Positions 1-11,410 of a DNA stretch of 64,000 bases are shown here, one piece after another. Below the pieces are notes generated by a model. The model had not been told where the DNA came from and did no database searches. It saw only the letters and a program-made list of their open reading frames with translations. Position numbers and translations under genes: made by a program. This DNA is from Lineus longissimus (lineage: Eukaryota; Nemertea; Pilidiophora; Heteronemertea; Lineidae): assembly GCF_910592395.1 (NCBI RefSeq), contig NC_088324.1:15836953-15900952 (forward strand), read 5' to 3'. How positions within the stretch are numbered: position 1 is the first letter of the stretch; each line of letters starts with the position of its first letter.

Positions 1-237
1 ACCACCATACCATATATCAGGCGTGGTGAGGATTCATGCCTGCTGCTTCTGCTGATTCAGGATGAACAACTATCGGTGGATTTAAATAGCTCCTCTGTAA
101 TTCTGTATCAAATAGGCATTTGACAGCAGTACCGGGCCTACCGTATACCCCCAAAACTACTTCATTACCAAGACTTGATTTTCCCTTTGCCGTGGATCGA
201 GTTTGTTTACAATATGCAGCGCCATCTTGGAAAAGCC

Positions 238-247
238 GTGACGTCAC
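238..247. promoter_or_regulatory. Palindromic CRE upstream of the Death-SEFIR gene
   Basis: The ten bases GTGACGTCAC form a perfect palindrome containing the CREB/ATF consensus. They lie about 215 bp before the start codon at 460. A CGCCATCTTGG string just upstream (220-230) matches the YY1-type core. No TATA box is evident nearby. This suggests a TATA-less promoter; factor binding is inferred from consensus only. Confidence 0.4.
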
Positions 248-459
248 CGCGGTATCCTCCTTGCTTCATTACTGTACAGCAGTAAAGGTTCTTTCAAATT
301 AACCGCGGGACACATCCAAACACGAAAGACTCATGCCTTTAAATGGAAAGAACTCAATGAGGACCTCTATCTTATACTTGACAGAATGACCTCCGTAATG
401 AAGTCCACCGAGACATAAGAACTACTGATTTAGTGAAACAAAAGGAAGAAGGACTGTGA

Positions 460-3400
460 ATGCGGATGTCTCGCAGGATTTATGACACAAACAGGGATGT
501 ACCGTTCAGGTAAGTGTAGGGATTGCTACTTTAGTTGAACTGGTATGCCTTTCTGAAGTTGGTTTGGGCTACTTTATTTTCATTCCAATTGGTGCAATGA
601 TACTAGTATGACAACAATACACTACGGTCTCGTGTGTTTTGATATGACGAGTCGTAATGATCCAACCCTCTTCCCAGTAATATCAAACTTTTTAGCACAG
701 TATAACCTTATAGAAATCAACCTTCTGCTATCAAAACTGAGGCGAAGTAAAGCTGTGCTTGAGCGAAGTGACCTGATCTTGTTATTTACCTTTCAGGTAC
801 CTTCCCAGGCCAACCTTCGACGAGTGTGCTCGCCTCCTCAATCCAAAAACCACCAAGTACAGTTGGCAGGAATTGGCGCAAAAACTAAAAGTCCCCCCAG
901 AAGATATATCGGTAGGTAGAACGTCGGTCTACTCATGCTATCATGAGGATACTCTCCAGGTCGAAATGCCCGATAAGATTCTTAGAGATGCAGAATCTTG
1001 CAAAGATTCAACAGTTCATGTCTTCAAAACTGAATGAAATCCTAACCAAATAATCTTACAAAAATCTTCTTGTATTGCACGTAACATGTACTTATACGAA
1101 GCGAAGAAGATCTTCACCAAAGAATCAAGAAGATCTTCACTAAAGAATCCAACAATAATATTTTACGAAGAGAGCTGTCCATGGGTTAGGATGAGTATGA
1201 CTTGGCCTAATGGGGCTAAAACTTGCACATTTATGAAAATTTTATCTCTTATCACTCCAACGCATGAAATTGTGGTCCAAGTGTATATATTTTTGATGAC
1301 CATTGCAGTACATTATCTGTCATACAATAACGGCTTACACAAAATCACTCAAGACATATTTTTCTTTTGCAATGCCTACATGTGTTGAAATATGAAGGCA
1401 TTCAAATATTCCATCTTGTTTACCGCTCAGCCACCTCAGTGTTAAAACTTGAGGTATGACCTGGCGAAGTTGACTTTGGGAGATTGCGGTGTTTGTTTGG
1501 GCGAAGGTTGGCCGGTACGATCATACACCATGCCCAACTGTACAGTGTGCACAAATAACAAATGACTAATCTATTGGCCATTATACTGTCATGACTTTGA
1601 CACATGGCAGTTAATGAATGATCGATACTGGAATTAAAAAATCCTCTAAAACTCGCAAGTCATTCAATCATATACTAATTATCCAAGAGGGGGTAGGGGT
1701 GTAAGAAAAAACACTGAAACACCCAGAGATATGCTTTCCAGCTTGAATTCGTTTTAAAAATCGGCTACGAATCGCCACAATATGATGTTGAACCCCCCCC
1801 CCCCCCCGAAATCTTATCTATGTGGACATAAAGGCCGTAATTGGAAATTTGAGCTGTATTTCACAGGCCGACTCTGATCGTTATATTTTTTGTATCAATA
1901 TACATATATATCACCGTATTTTGGGTCAATCGAGGAATGGCCTACATCGAATTCGGATCATGACGTTCATAACAAATAGACCGGTATGCCAATCTTTGAA
2001 AACAGATTGAATACCTTAAGGTGCGCCGGGCAAATTCTCAAAATTACACATCAATATTAGACCGACAGCCTTGGCAGAATATCTACAAATAATGTTCATT
2101 CGCTGTGGTAGAAATGTTCTTCCCGGTATTTCAAGTCCCAATATAAACACCGTTTCATAGAGTTATCATAGCGTCTCTTGAAGTTTATATCCACAACAAT
2201 TAAGAGTACGTTTGGAATTAATTATCTACTTGATTTATATCGACACTATTTCAGTTATCACCCTCAATACATATTTTTAGTTGCGAAGCCCTTTTTACCA
2301 GTTTCTTAATTCCAGTTTATTGGATCCCCTGGCGTTACCAACGCGGATCTACCACCAGCTGCCCTCACTCTTCAGTGGTTCCAGTACGGTGGGTTCAGAG
2401 AAAATGGAAAGTTACCCAAGAACTACAAGGAGAAGGGTGGGACCCTGGCCATCATCATTGAGAAGCTCGGAGAATTCCCGAGAACTGATGTCATACAGTT
2501 GTTAGAGGATGAGACAATTCTCAGAGGTAATGAATACTGGTTGACACTTCAAGTGAATACATACGTGCGGCAAGTGTCACGTCTAATATTTTAATCATAT
2601 GTTTGAATGGAGATTATCTCATCAAATTTCTTTCAAGCGCAAACACCTGCCACAGTCCATATCTCCTTCACCATCATACATGTCAAAGCCGTGGTCGCAA
2701 CCCCTTCCTAGGTCTCGATAAACAAACCCGATAACCTTTTTTTTCAGTCATGCACGATGAGTTCAACAAGGATAAGGACAGGGACAGTGATGACAATGAA
2801 CGAAAGGCACCGGTAGAAGACTCCGACCCTGTAGATGGGTTTCTCAGGGGAACTACGGCAAACACAGACGACAATCAAGGTGACTCGGACAATGTGAATA
2901 TTACGATACACAGTGCTAATATTACCATCGATGGAACGGCACAATTAATAATTAATGTAAGCAATGAAAATGATAGTGTTAGAGGACTTGCAAATGACAA
3001 TGGGGAAACATGGGAAAAATGGGCTCGCCGAACTCAAGAACAGAAGGTTGTTGCCAGCAGATTTGGTGGGAGCGACACCTCGGGTAGTGGGACCCCATCT
3101 CCAGGAGAGTCTCCACCCTCAAACGGCGCGAGGCCAAAGGACCGAAGAGGAGGCAAATCTAGGAGACCATCCTGTGGGTCACCTGGACAGAGTGGCCCCA
3201 TTAACGGAAATAATCATGAATTGAGGCCATGTCGGCATATGTTAGATGCTTCGTCGCCAGACGCCTCACCGCCAAGAAACGGAGACACAAAAGATGGAGG
3301 AGAATTGGACTTGAAGAAAGGGTCTCTACGCCAGGATGGACAACAAAGATCGAACAGACATTCCAAGTCGTTCAACCGTCAGGTTAGCAACACTTCAGTC

Positions 3401-5475
3401 AGCAGTTGCGAAATGTTGCTCCCTGAATCGCTGCCTCTCAATGGCCCTATCACAGACACTGACAGTGAAGCGAGCTCTCTGAACAGTGTAGAGCTTTTGG
3501 CGCTCACCGAGCAGCTACAGCCGCACACGGTACGGACCCCTCCGTGGGGTATGAAGCAATGCTCCTGCGTGTCAGGCATGTGTAAACGTAAACATGGCCC
3601 GATGGTGGGTTCTAACCGACCTGTACAATTGCAGACCCAAAGGAGTGAGTATGGTACATCGGGAACGAGAGGCAGGAACAACTCGGAGCCGAATGTTCTC
3701 CAGAATATTGATGGTAAGATTCGTTTATGATGTCCGAAAGAGACCGAAAGGTCCCTCTAGCTACATGCAGGACTAGTGTAAAGAATAGTGGAACACCCAG
3801 ATGACATAGCTTAGTAGCATGCATGAAGGATGACAGTGCAATAGAGGAATGCTACCTGTATGTGCTCATGGCAAGGGTTAACAGTTTTGAGGCGGCGACA
3901 CCCGACTCGTCACTTAAACCAATCAAAAGGTTTTCAAGTCAAACGATTGTGAAACCCAAGGTCGCATCGATAGCAGTGCTGTCTAACGTCATTTCGTTGA
4001 ATTATTGATAGCTTGCCATATAGTATGTGGATAGTTTAATGCAGATACATTGGAACCCCGGTATCACGACCACTCATTGGACCGAGGTTGAAGTTGAAAA
4101 TCTGGTCATTGTGCCCGCCCAATCCAGTGGCCGTGGTCTGGGTACCAGGGTGGTCGTGTAACCAGGGGCCTTGTAATGGTAATTAGAGAGGAAACCATTC
4201 CGGACCGGTGATTCTTGGTCGTCATAGTGGGATGGTCGTGTTGTCGGGGTGTTCGCCGACCGGGGTTCCACTGTAGTAAATCATCCACTTCAAGCCCACT
4301 TGTGTGACACCAGTGTCATTCACAGCTGTAATGATACATGTATCTTAGGTTTTCCGACACCCCAACACAAATTGAGAGGTCAAATGAGTTAGGCTTTGAT
4401 TCATGAAACCAATATATCTGCTTCGTCTCATTTTAGGCCCCGTCCTCCTCCTATGCGACACAACCTTGATGAAACAAGAAACCTCCCGAGCTGTCTTGAC
4501 TACCATTGGCGGAGCTATACGCAACCGCTTCAAAACAACTGATGGCTCAGATCCGGTCCAGTTTAGCTTGTGGGGTGCGGCGCGATGCCGGTATTCTAAG
4601 GATGGGAATATTCGTCAGGAAATAGCCCTGTCATTAGAGAAGGTAATCCGTTTGCTGCAGTATGAAACATATTTTGACGACTTGTTGTATCATCCCGGAG
4701 CATATGGACAAGTGTAAAAAGTACCCACGACTTCATTATAAGAAAAAAGCCGACAAGACCATGATATTTTATAATCTTAAAACAGATGTGTCAGATGTGG
4801 GTTGACGGAGGAGCCACTGTCAAACAATATACCTTGCTGTGTTTATTCTCAATACACTAGCTCGCACAATGGCAATACAGATGGTGACGTCACCTTAATG
4901 TCTATCTAGTTTATGATCACTTGAGTGTACTTCGAATATTGTAATCTCTTGTAACCATTCCCAAAATGTGAACAATATTAAAGAATGAAATAGAATCGAT
5001 AGAACTTTGTGCGCACCACATTGGCCCAATGGTCTGGGACAGTTTTCAGTTGCCACTTAAACTTTCTCTCAAACTTCACTACTTTTTAAATATTTTCGGT
5101 TGATTTCCAATCTACTTTTGGTTCTGTCTATTTCAGAGCGCCTTGATTGTGATATTCGCCAATAGGCAGTACCTGAAGGCAATCGCGGCAGTGGAAAACG
5201 ACAACTTCGTCCCAAAAGTGGATGAAGAAAAGACGAAGTGTAACGTGCATTACATCTATCATCTGATGCGAACAAACCATCAGCAGCAGTTGAGTATGAA
5301 TAAGATGGTTATATTTTGTCAAGGAGACCAGAAAAAGGCTCTGCCACCTTGGCTCATGAATTCCCACATTGTGGCGCCCTGGCCAGTAAGTATTGACGAT
5401 GTAACGAACGTACTGCTTCAAGTCTTTCCTCCACAGGCCAGGCTGATATCAAGGGCGCTTTCATACTCTTCATAG
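460..5475 (+). CDS. traf3ip2-like: Act1/CIKS-like adaptor with Death and SEFIR domains, six exons
   Basis: Exons: 460-509, 797-911, 2316-2526, 2748-3713, 4437-4642, 5137-5475; all junctions are GT-AG and in phase, giving 628 residues. The ATG at 460 directly follows an in-frame TGA. Residues 24-119 form a Death domain split over exons 2-3 (WQELA at 40-44; KGGTL and RTDVIQLL toward the end). Residues 127-447 are polar, low-complexity and probably disordered; PVEDSD at 147-152 fits the TRAF6-binding pattern PxExx(acidic). Residues 448 to about 610 form a SEFIR domain: a strand-rich start (PVLLLCD), the second core strand ALIVIFANRQYL, then HYIYHLM and LPPWLMNSHI, which parallel human Act1. SEFIR domains bind IL-17 receptor tails; Act1 recruits TRAF proteins toward NF-kB. 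Vertebrate Act1 lacks a canonical Death domain, whereas nematode ACTL-1 has both. The 5386-5436 segment could be spliced out in frame. Exon 4 carries half of the protein. Confidence 0.9.
4046..4275. mobile_element. Tigger/pogo-like MITE in intron 4 of the Death-SEFIR gene
   Basis: A 226-bp element (4048-4273) is flanked by TA on both sides. It begins CATTGGAACCCCGGT and ends ACCGGGGTTCCACTG, which are imperfect inverted repeats of a CAGTGGAACCCCGG consensus. It has no coding capacity. Related sequence occurs near 21.0, 31.9, 44.3 and 51.7 kb. TA duplication plus a CAGTGGAACC-type terminus fits pogo/Tigger elements; the superfamily call is inference. Confidence 0.75.
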
Positions 5476-5555
5476 ACTCAATGCCCGAAAGACATGCGAG
5501 AAGACTGTCAGGATGCAGTTCAGCGCATAGGACCTACAATACGCAAACATCGCCA

Positions 5556-5561
5556 AATAAA
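5556..5561 (+). promoter_or_regulatory. Polyadenylation signal of the Death-SEFIR gene
   Basis: AATAAA lies about 80 bp after the TAG stop at 5473-5475. This is the first canonical signal downstream and implies a 3' UTR of roughly 100 bases. Confidence 0.6.
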
Positions 5562-5579
5562 ATATAAGCTAGAGAAGAG

Positions 5580-6416
5580 AAGTGATTGCGTCCGTCATTG
5601 AACATTTCCGGAGCCATTGCTAAATCTCGGGTGTTCTTCTGGTACATTTAACCAAGAATTCTTAAAGACTTTATGAATTCTCATTTGGCATCTTTTGGCA
5701 AGCGACAATACTTCATTCTGACAACACTAAAAGTACACGTGCTATGTTGTATACAGATTACATGTAAATAATTATATATATGTATTTAGCATTCGGATGG
5801 AATGTGAAAGAAGTTCTAAAAACTGTAAAAATCACTATGTAAAGATGATTATACATAATAGAACATGTCTTCCCGAAATAAAAACAATCAACTTATCAGG
5901 AGCAAAGCGCGTTATTATTATTGTCAGTTTTGATGGAGACGATACTGATGAACACAGAAATATGATAGCCTCGTCCATGCTTTATGTTAGAACAGGAATA
6001 GCCTCAACTCCGTGTCTGTTTAATGACGATAGACAAACAAACAAATGCAGTAACTGGGATAAAAAATGATGCTCTATAAACGTAGAGACCTGTTTAGTGT
6101 GCATCTCAAACATTCAGGAAGCAGAAGTGGATGTCTATTTTTGCAGGATCAGACGGTGTTGATGATTACGGCACTGTTCATTCAGTTGCCTTGAAGGCGT
6201 ATGTGTGTTTCGCGCCAAGTTCATACATCATTCAGGAGGTGACATGCCTATTTCACCTTCAAATTATGTTTGATATTATTTATCACAACCGAGATCAAAT
6301 ATCGTCAATCGGAGAAAGTCACACCGTGACAGGTTCATGCAACATTGATCGCTGGCTCTTTCCCCATTAATATGTTAGGCAAGTTCCATCACAACCATCG
6401 ATCATGGTGTCTGTAT
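5580..6416. other. Intergenic, no recognised gene
   Basis: AT-rich spacer between the Death-SEFIR gene and the converging minus-strand secreted frame. It holds a 90-codon open frame (5797-6069, +) and a short frame after an acceptor-like TTTTTGCAG at about 6148. Neither has a recognisable motif or a convincing exon context. Confidence 0.5.
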
Positions 6417-6722
6417 TCAACTTGCATAAATATGACATATCCCAACTGTAGTCAGATGAATGATGTAATCACACTTTGCAAACGAAAGACACTCTTTACA
6501 GCACTTGAAGGTAGTTGTGGTCGTGAAGGTGTTGACCACCTTGAGTGTGAAAGGAATTGGTCCAAAGACGGGCTTCATTGTGTACGTTTTCACCCTGGCA
6601 TCCGAGCCAGCAGTGCGAATGGCTTTTTTGACAACACCTCCTTCTGGAAGAAAAGGTATGCATGTTACAGCAGCACGTGCCAATGTCATCAAAGCGATAA
6701 AAACAAGTCTCATTAATTCCAT
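6417..6722 (-). CDS. Small secreted Cys-rich protein, PAN/apple-like
   Basis: The frame starts at 6722 in a strong context (GCCATGG) and runs 101 codons to a TGA. Residues 1-19 are hydrophobic (LVFIALMTLARA) and look like a signal peptide. The mature part has six cysteines, with a run KCCKECLSFAKC followed by a GICHIY end. The order CC-x2-C-x5-C then C-x-I-Y resembles the second half of a PAN/apple module, a fold used for ligand or carbohydrate binding in secreted proteins. A full PAN domain is about 80 residues, so this could be an entire minimal module or a first exon whose donor I could not place. It converges on the Death-SEFIR gene. An overlapping frame on the same strand also has many cysteines, so expression evidence would decide the frame. 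Confidence 0.45.
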   Translation of the reverse strand: MELMRLVFIALMTLARAAVTCIPFLPEGGVVKKAIRTAGSDARVKTYTMKPVFGPIPFTLKVVNTFTTTTTFKCCKECLSFAKCDYIIHLTTVGICHIYAS

Positions 6723-6855
6723 GGCAAATAGGAGAAGAGGACACAATGGTCTTGCGTGATGTGGATGGGGATACCACCGGATTTCATTTGTATTATCGTG
6801 AATTGCCCAATAACAGTGTCAGGCAAACATAAACATGCCACCAACATAACGTGCA

Positions 6856-6938
6856 GCAACCACCATCTACTAAACATGCCGCAACCACCATCTACTAAAC
6901 ATGCCGCAACCACCATCTACTAAACATGCAGCAACCAC
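6856..6938. repeat. 25-bp tandem repeat, three copies
   Basis: The unit GCAACCACCATCTACTAAAC plus five bases starts at 6856, 6881 and 6906, with a partial fourth copy from 6931. Copies are nearly identical. Confidence 0.9.
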
Positions 6939-7099
6939 TGACATTACATCAGAAATGAATAAGCGAGCCTTTGATAACATAAAGGTAGTGGTGTCGAATT
7001 CTGATGAGTGGTCGTGCCTGTTGTAGCCCTTCCCCTCCCCCCTCCCCAAGGCCTATACCTCTGTAACATCGGAGTCATACGAGGTCCTCAAAAAGGAGA

Positions 7100-7975
7100 G
7101 CCGTACAGAGAGAGGTGTAACTGCCGAGTGACTAGGCTATCACCTGAACCTACAAAGACAGCCGTACAGAGAGAGGTGTAACTGCCGAGTGACTAGGCTA
7201 TCACCTGAACCTACAAAGACAGCCGTACAGAGAGAGGTGTAACTGCCGATTGACTAGGCTATCACCTGAACCTGAGAGAGGTGTAACTGCCGAGTGACTA
7301 GGCTATCACCTGAACCTACAAAGACAGCCGTACAGAGAGAGGTGTAACTGCCGAGTGACTAGGCTATCACCTGAACCTACAAAGACAGCCGTACAGAGAG
7401 AGGTGCAACTGTATGCCGAGTGACTAGGCTATCACCTGAACCTACAAAGACAGCGGTACAGAGAGAGGTGTAACTGCCGAGTGACTAGGCTATCACTTGA
7501 AACTACAAAGACAGCCTTACAGAGAGAGGTGTAACTGCCGAGTAACTAGGCTATCACCTGAACCTACAAAGACAGCCTTACAGAGAGAGGTGTAACTGCC
7601 GAGTGACTAGGCTATCACCTGAACCTACAAAGACAGCCGTACGGAGAGAGGTGTAACTGCCGAGTAACTAGGCTATCACCTGAACCTACAAAGACAGCCG
7701 TACAGAGAGAGGTGTAACTGCCGAATTACTAGGCTATCACCTGAACCTACAAAGACAGCCGTACAGAGAGAGGTGTAACTGCCGAGTTACTAGGCTATCA
7801 CCTGAACCTACAAAGACAGCCGTACAGAGAGAGGTGTAACTGCCGAGTTACTAGGCTATCACCTGAACCTACAAAGACAGCCTTACAGAGAGAGGTGTAA
7901 CTGCCGAGTTACTAGGCTATCACTGGAACCTACAAAGACAGCCGTACAGAGAGAGGTGTAACTGCCGAGTGACTA
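7100..7975. repeat. 61-bp minisatellite, about 14 copies
   Basis: A 61-bp unit beginning GCCGTACAGAGAGAGGTGTA repeats head to tail. Most copies differ by single bases. One copy near 7273 is shortened by about 17 bp, and one near 7410 carries a small insertion. The array ends within 20 bp of the stop codon of the minus-strand secreted gene, so its reverse complement would lie in that gene's 3' UTR or immediately downstream. Confidence 0.95.
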
Positions 7976-7993
7976 TTACTGAAGACGAACGAA

Positions 7994-9722
7994 TTAGGAA
8001 TTACCTATACAGTGCAACTGGAGTCGACATCTGGCACATTTAGGTATTCTGCACCCCTGGAGGCCATCTGGCTGGAGAAAGGGAATCACCTTGCTTTTGT
8101 AGGACTCGCCCCAGCTGAAAGAAAGGGGTTGAAGATACAAGCATTGGTACATTCCAGTGTGGATCAGAGGAAACTGGTTCATTCATTAAGCAAAAAATGA
8201 ATACAAGTGCAATGTTATGGCAACATGTGGATCGATATTTTGGTGATTGTCACTTCAGGTGGTCGCAGATCATACTCAAACAAAATTATCAACCGGCTGC
8301 CTTGAAGTATTTGCACTCTTGAGAACGATCTTGTTGGGGGTATAAGTTATGCTAGATCAACCCACCGCCACTGGAGGAAGCGAATACGTCTATGTGTATA
8401 CTCACAAGCTGTGATCGTTGCATCCAAACATGTAATACCCTGCAGGACACACGAAGGAAGGATTTGCTGTGTATTTCTGGCTTGTCACCAGTTCCTTGAC
8501 CACATTCTTCCCATACATGCACACGTTGACAGCCTGTAAAGTACTAAAGCTAAAGGAGCAGGGGCAAATGCTGTGTTTTTCAGGCTGTAAGGGGCCTGCG
8601 GGCATTTACATGGAAGACCAAAACTGAAATAGTGCTTTTCATTGACCTGGGTTGTTTAAAAGTGCTTTGCAGTAACTTTACTCCATCGAGGACTTTTAAT
8701 CAATGGATCGCCACGAGTTCGAAACCAATTTCCAGGCTTTGCGTCCAGTTATGCATACGCTAGGATAAGTACACCTTGGTTACCTCCGGTAATTTTGTTT
8801 CGACTTCTGGCGATCGCGATGTTGATTCCAAGGCCCCCAATGAGTCTTACAGGTCTATACAGAGAAACTTCAAACATCACATTGATCGACTTGACCAATC
8901 TTTTATCTGAACTTGATGGGATGTACGTGGAACTTATAGCTAGGCCCATCATGCCTTTCGTATAGTCTTACAAGTTTTTGAAGGGTTTAAAAAGAGTTCT
9001 TAAAAAAGAGAATCCATACCTTAACTGAGCCAACGGTGCCTCTCGAGTATGCAGAGCACTCTTTCGAGGTCGAATTCCTGATTTTGGAACCATCGGCTCT
9101 GGCACGAATATCAACCTCACACCTAATCATGACATAATCAGCCGGACATGCAGCCGATGTTGATTCACCATCATCCACGCGTGGAGAAGAGGGGCCGTAT
9201 TCAACAACAAACCCCCATGCACCTAAAAATGGAACAAATTGGATGATTACTGATTTGTCGGCTACACTTCTCCATGCTTTGACTTAATTATGTATACCGG
9301 TGTAACGTGTTTGTTGCTCTTCATCAGTTTTTCAATACAATAGACTGCTAGACTGACCAGGACTTTTCAGTGGGGGGAAAGACCAAAAAAAAACATTACA
9401 TCAGCGCACCCAAACAATCCAAGAAACAAACAGAAGTGAAACTGTCAAAAACATTACACCATCCCTAGTCAAGGATAATCGTCAATCAATCGATAATCAT
9501 TTGCAGGATTAATAATTGGATTATTACAATGAATATAATGAAATTGTGTCGACTTTTAGACTAAAAAGGCAGCAACCTCATATTTTACCGGAAGTGGAAT
9601 AGAAAAAATAATTGTGAGATTTCAAAAAATCAAAACGCCCAATGTAAAAATTAGTACTTACACAAAATATGATAGAGTAGAACAAACAGGCAAGTCAAAA
9701 TAGCTCCTCGTCCTCCCGCCAT
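7994..9722 (-). CDS. Secreted protein with two Cys modules, four exons
   Basis: Exons (minus): 9722-9662, 9222-9020, 8533-8406, 8114-7994; GT-AG junctions and phases 1, 0, 2 all agree, giving 170 residues. Residues 1-21 are a clear signal peptide (hydrophobic ILTCLFVLLYHIL). Two tandem modules follow: C46-PADYVMIR-C55 with C76 and C93, and C117-PAGYYMFG-C126 with C152, C157, C160 and C166. The shared CPxxYxMxxC start recalls the CPxGxxLxGC start of modules in the C-terminal Cys/His-rich domain of PCSK9, but no protease domain is present. Function is unknown; an extracellular binding role is inferred. The last exon could instead splice at 8005/8004 (GTAATT), but reading on gives a stop after three codons. 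The gene is divergent from the membrane-adaptor gene starting at 11889. Confidence 0.7.
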
Positions 9723-11336
9723 TGTTGTCCGAAAGTACGTAAATCTCTTCCAGGTCTGACTGCATGCATGTCCAATATTGACTACGACGCAGATACCCCC
9801 TCCCCAAACTCGTTAATATGTAATTCAGCAGCCACACTGGGAACTCATCGGCCCTATTGATCAGGATTGGTAAGTGGAATGTGGTAATATACATAGTGTG
9901 CGTCTAATATTTTATCAATTAACGAGCGTGAAATCTACACCCGCCATTCCGGACAAAATGGCCAGAACTACTGTAGTTCACTTTTGATACGAGTTCTGGC
10001 CATCTGAAACTGATCTGTATCAAGGTTCAGAAGGGAAGGCAAAAAGGGTGAATTATCGTAGTCGGCATAAGTGTGAAAGCAACAGCCATAAGGAAAGTGT
10101 CTTTACTGAACTAGAGGCCCAAGAGAGAAGTTCTCGCCATTCGTAATCTGTATCAAGGGCCTGATTTTGAGATGACCAAAACGAAGTGAGACAGGCGAAA
10201 GCATTCCTCACCACAGCAGGAGTCCATCTCGAATTCAGAAGAAGCAAAAGTAACATAATGTGTTGCCGAAAGCCATACGACTAAGTGAAATTCATTAGGC
10301 CCAAACAAACGATAACACCATGGAAATTTTGTCATCTTTTAGAGTTGATTTTTTTTTAATTGGGTCCTACGCGCTACGTCCATTGACTTTACCTGGTATT
10401 TTATTATCTTTATTGACATGATAACATTTTGATATCGGCCAATGATTGAATCAGGAAAAATAAGTTTACATGGAAAAAGTCAGATGACGACATTATACAT
10501 GCTTGCCTTCATGCCATACATCATGTATACTAGGTGATGCACTGACAAGACTAGCTCTTGGGCGTAAGTTTTATATCGGGAATATATCACTCGTCAATGG
10601 ATGCATTATTTGCATTTTTCGACGATACAAAGGCATACTGACGATTTGGCCCACTTCTGGTTATGAGCGCAAATATAAGAATACGTACCGCGATCTGAGT
10701 ATCGGAGATATAAGCCTTATATGTAATACAGGATAATGTAGGCTGGGTGAAGCGTGCTGTGTATTCCAATTTTTTAGAGACTTTCACTTCAGGACGGGGG
10801 TAAGTTCCAGTACATTGTTGACAATGTCAGAACGAAAGTTTGAAGGAAGGACACCAGGACGTTATTGAACAATAGGAAATATGTTCTTCAGCAGTTCAAT
10901 GTAGCTTCAAAAAAGTCAATGTTTTTTTTGATTTTTTTGGTGGTTTAATGTGGCAGAGAGAACATGCTTATATCCTGTCTGCTTCGGAGAATGACCACCC
11001 TTATGCCGTGTTACCACCTTTAAAGTATGTCAAATTCGATGCGGGTCTCAAATTTCGTATATTACAGTATATAGATACTGATAGAAGTGATAGTACGGAA
11101 TGAGAACAAGGAGTGACCTCCAGGAAGTCAATACTTCCTTGTAGGGTCTCTGTGCATGAACACACGGGGAAATAACAACTCGAGACATAGCATTCTTTGG
11201 AGTGTTTCCCGTTTTTAGATCTGTATTTCCTATCCCGTGTTCTAGTATCAGGTTGTCTGACGTTGTTACATATAGCTTTGGTCGTCGATGCTCAGTTATG
11301 ACAGTAGTAACGAATCCGTCGTGTTGTTTTCTTTAG
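9723..11336. other. Divergent intergenic region
   Basis: This lies between the start of the minus-strand secreted gene (9722) and the plus-strand membrane-adaptor gene. It should hold promoters for both. I see no canonical TATA box at a persuasive position and no further coding exon; the open frames at 9658-9894, 10053-10256 and 10503-10736 show no domain features. Confidence 0.5.
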
Positions 11337-11410
11337 TTCAAGCCACCAGAAATGCGGACAACCCTCGCGAGCACACCAAGGGCGACTTCAAGTAGCGTAA
11401 GCACTGGCAT
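11337..11410 (+). other. Candidate upstream exon of the membrane-adaptor gene
   Basis: A TTGTTTTCTTTAG acceptor precedes 11337, and two donors follow: GTAAGC at 11397 and GTGAGT at 11411. One frame is Ser/Thr-rich (for example RTTLASTPRATSSS), like the next exons, but its phase does not join the 11884 exon cleanly. It may be 5' UTR, since the ATG at 11889 has a strong start context. Confidence 0.35.

Noticed and set aside
1790-1807. Poly-C run
   Set aside because: Simple homopolymer within an intron of the adaptor gene; no function inferred.
7100-7975. Regular repeats that might be taken for a CRISPR array
   Set aside because: Units are contiguous without unique spacers and the genome is eukaryotic; it is a minisatellite.
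8749-8952. Minus-strand frame between two exons of the secreted gene
   Set aside because: The flanking exons join each other in phase without it, so it lies within an intron.
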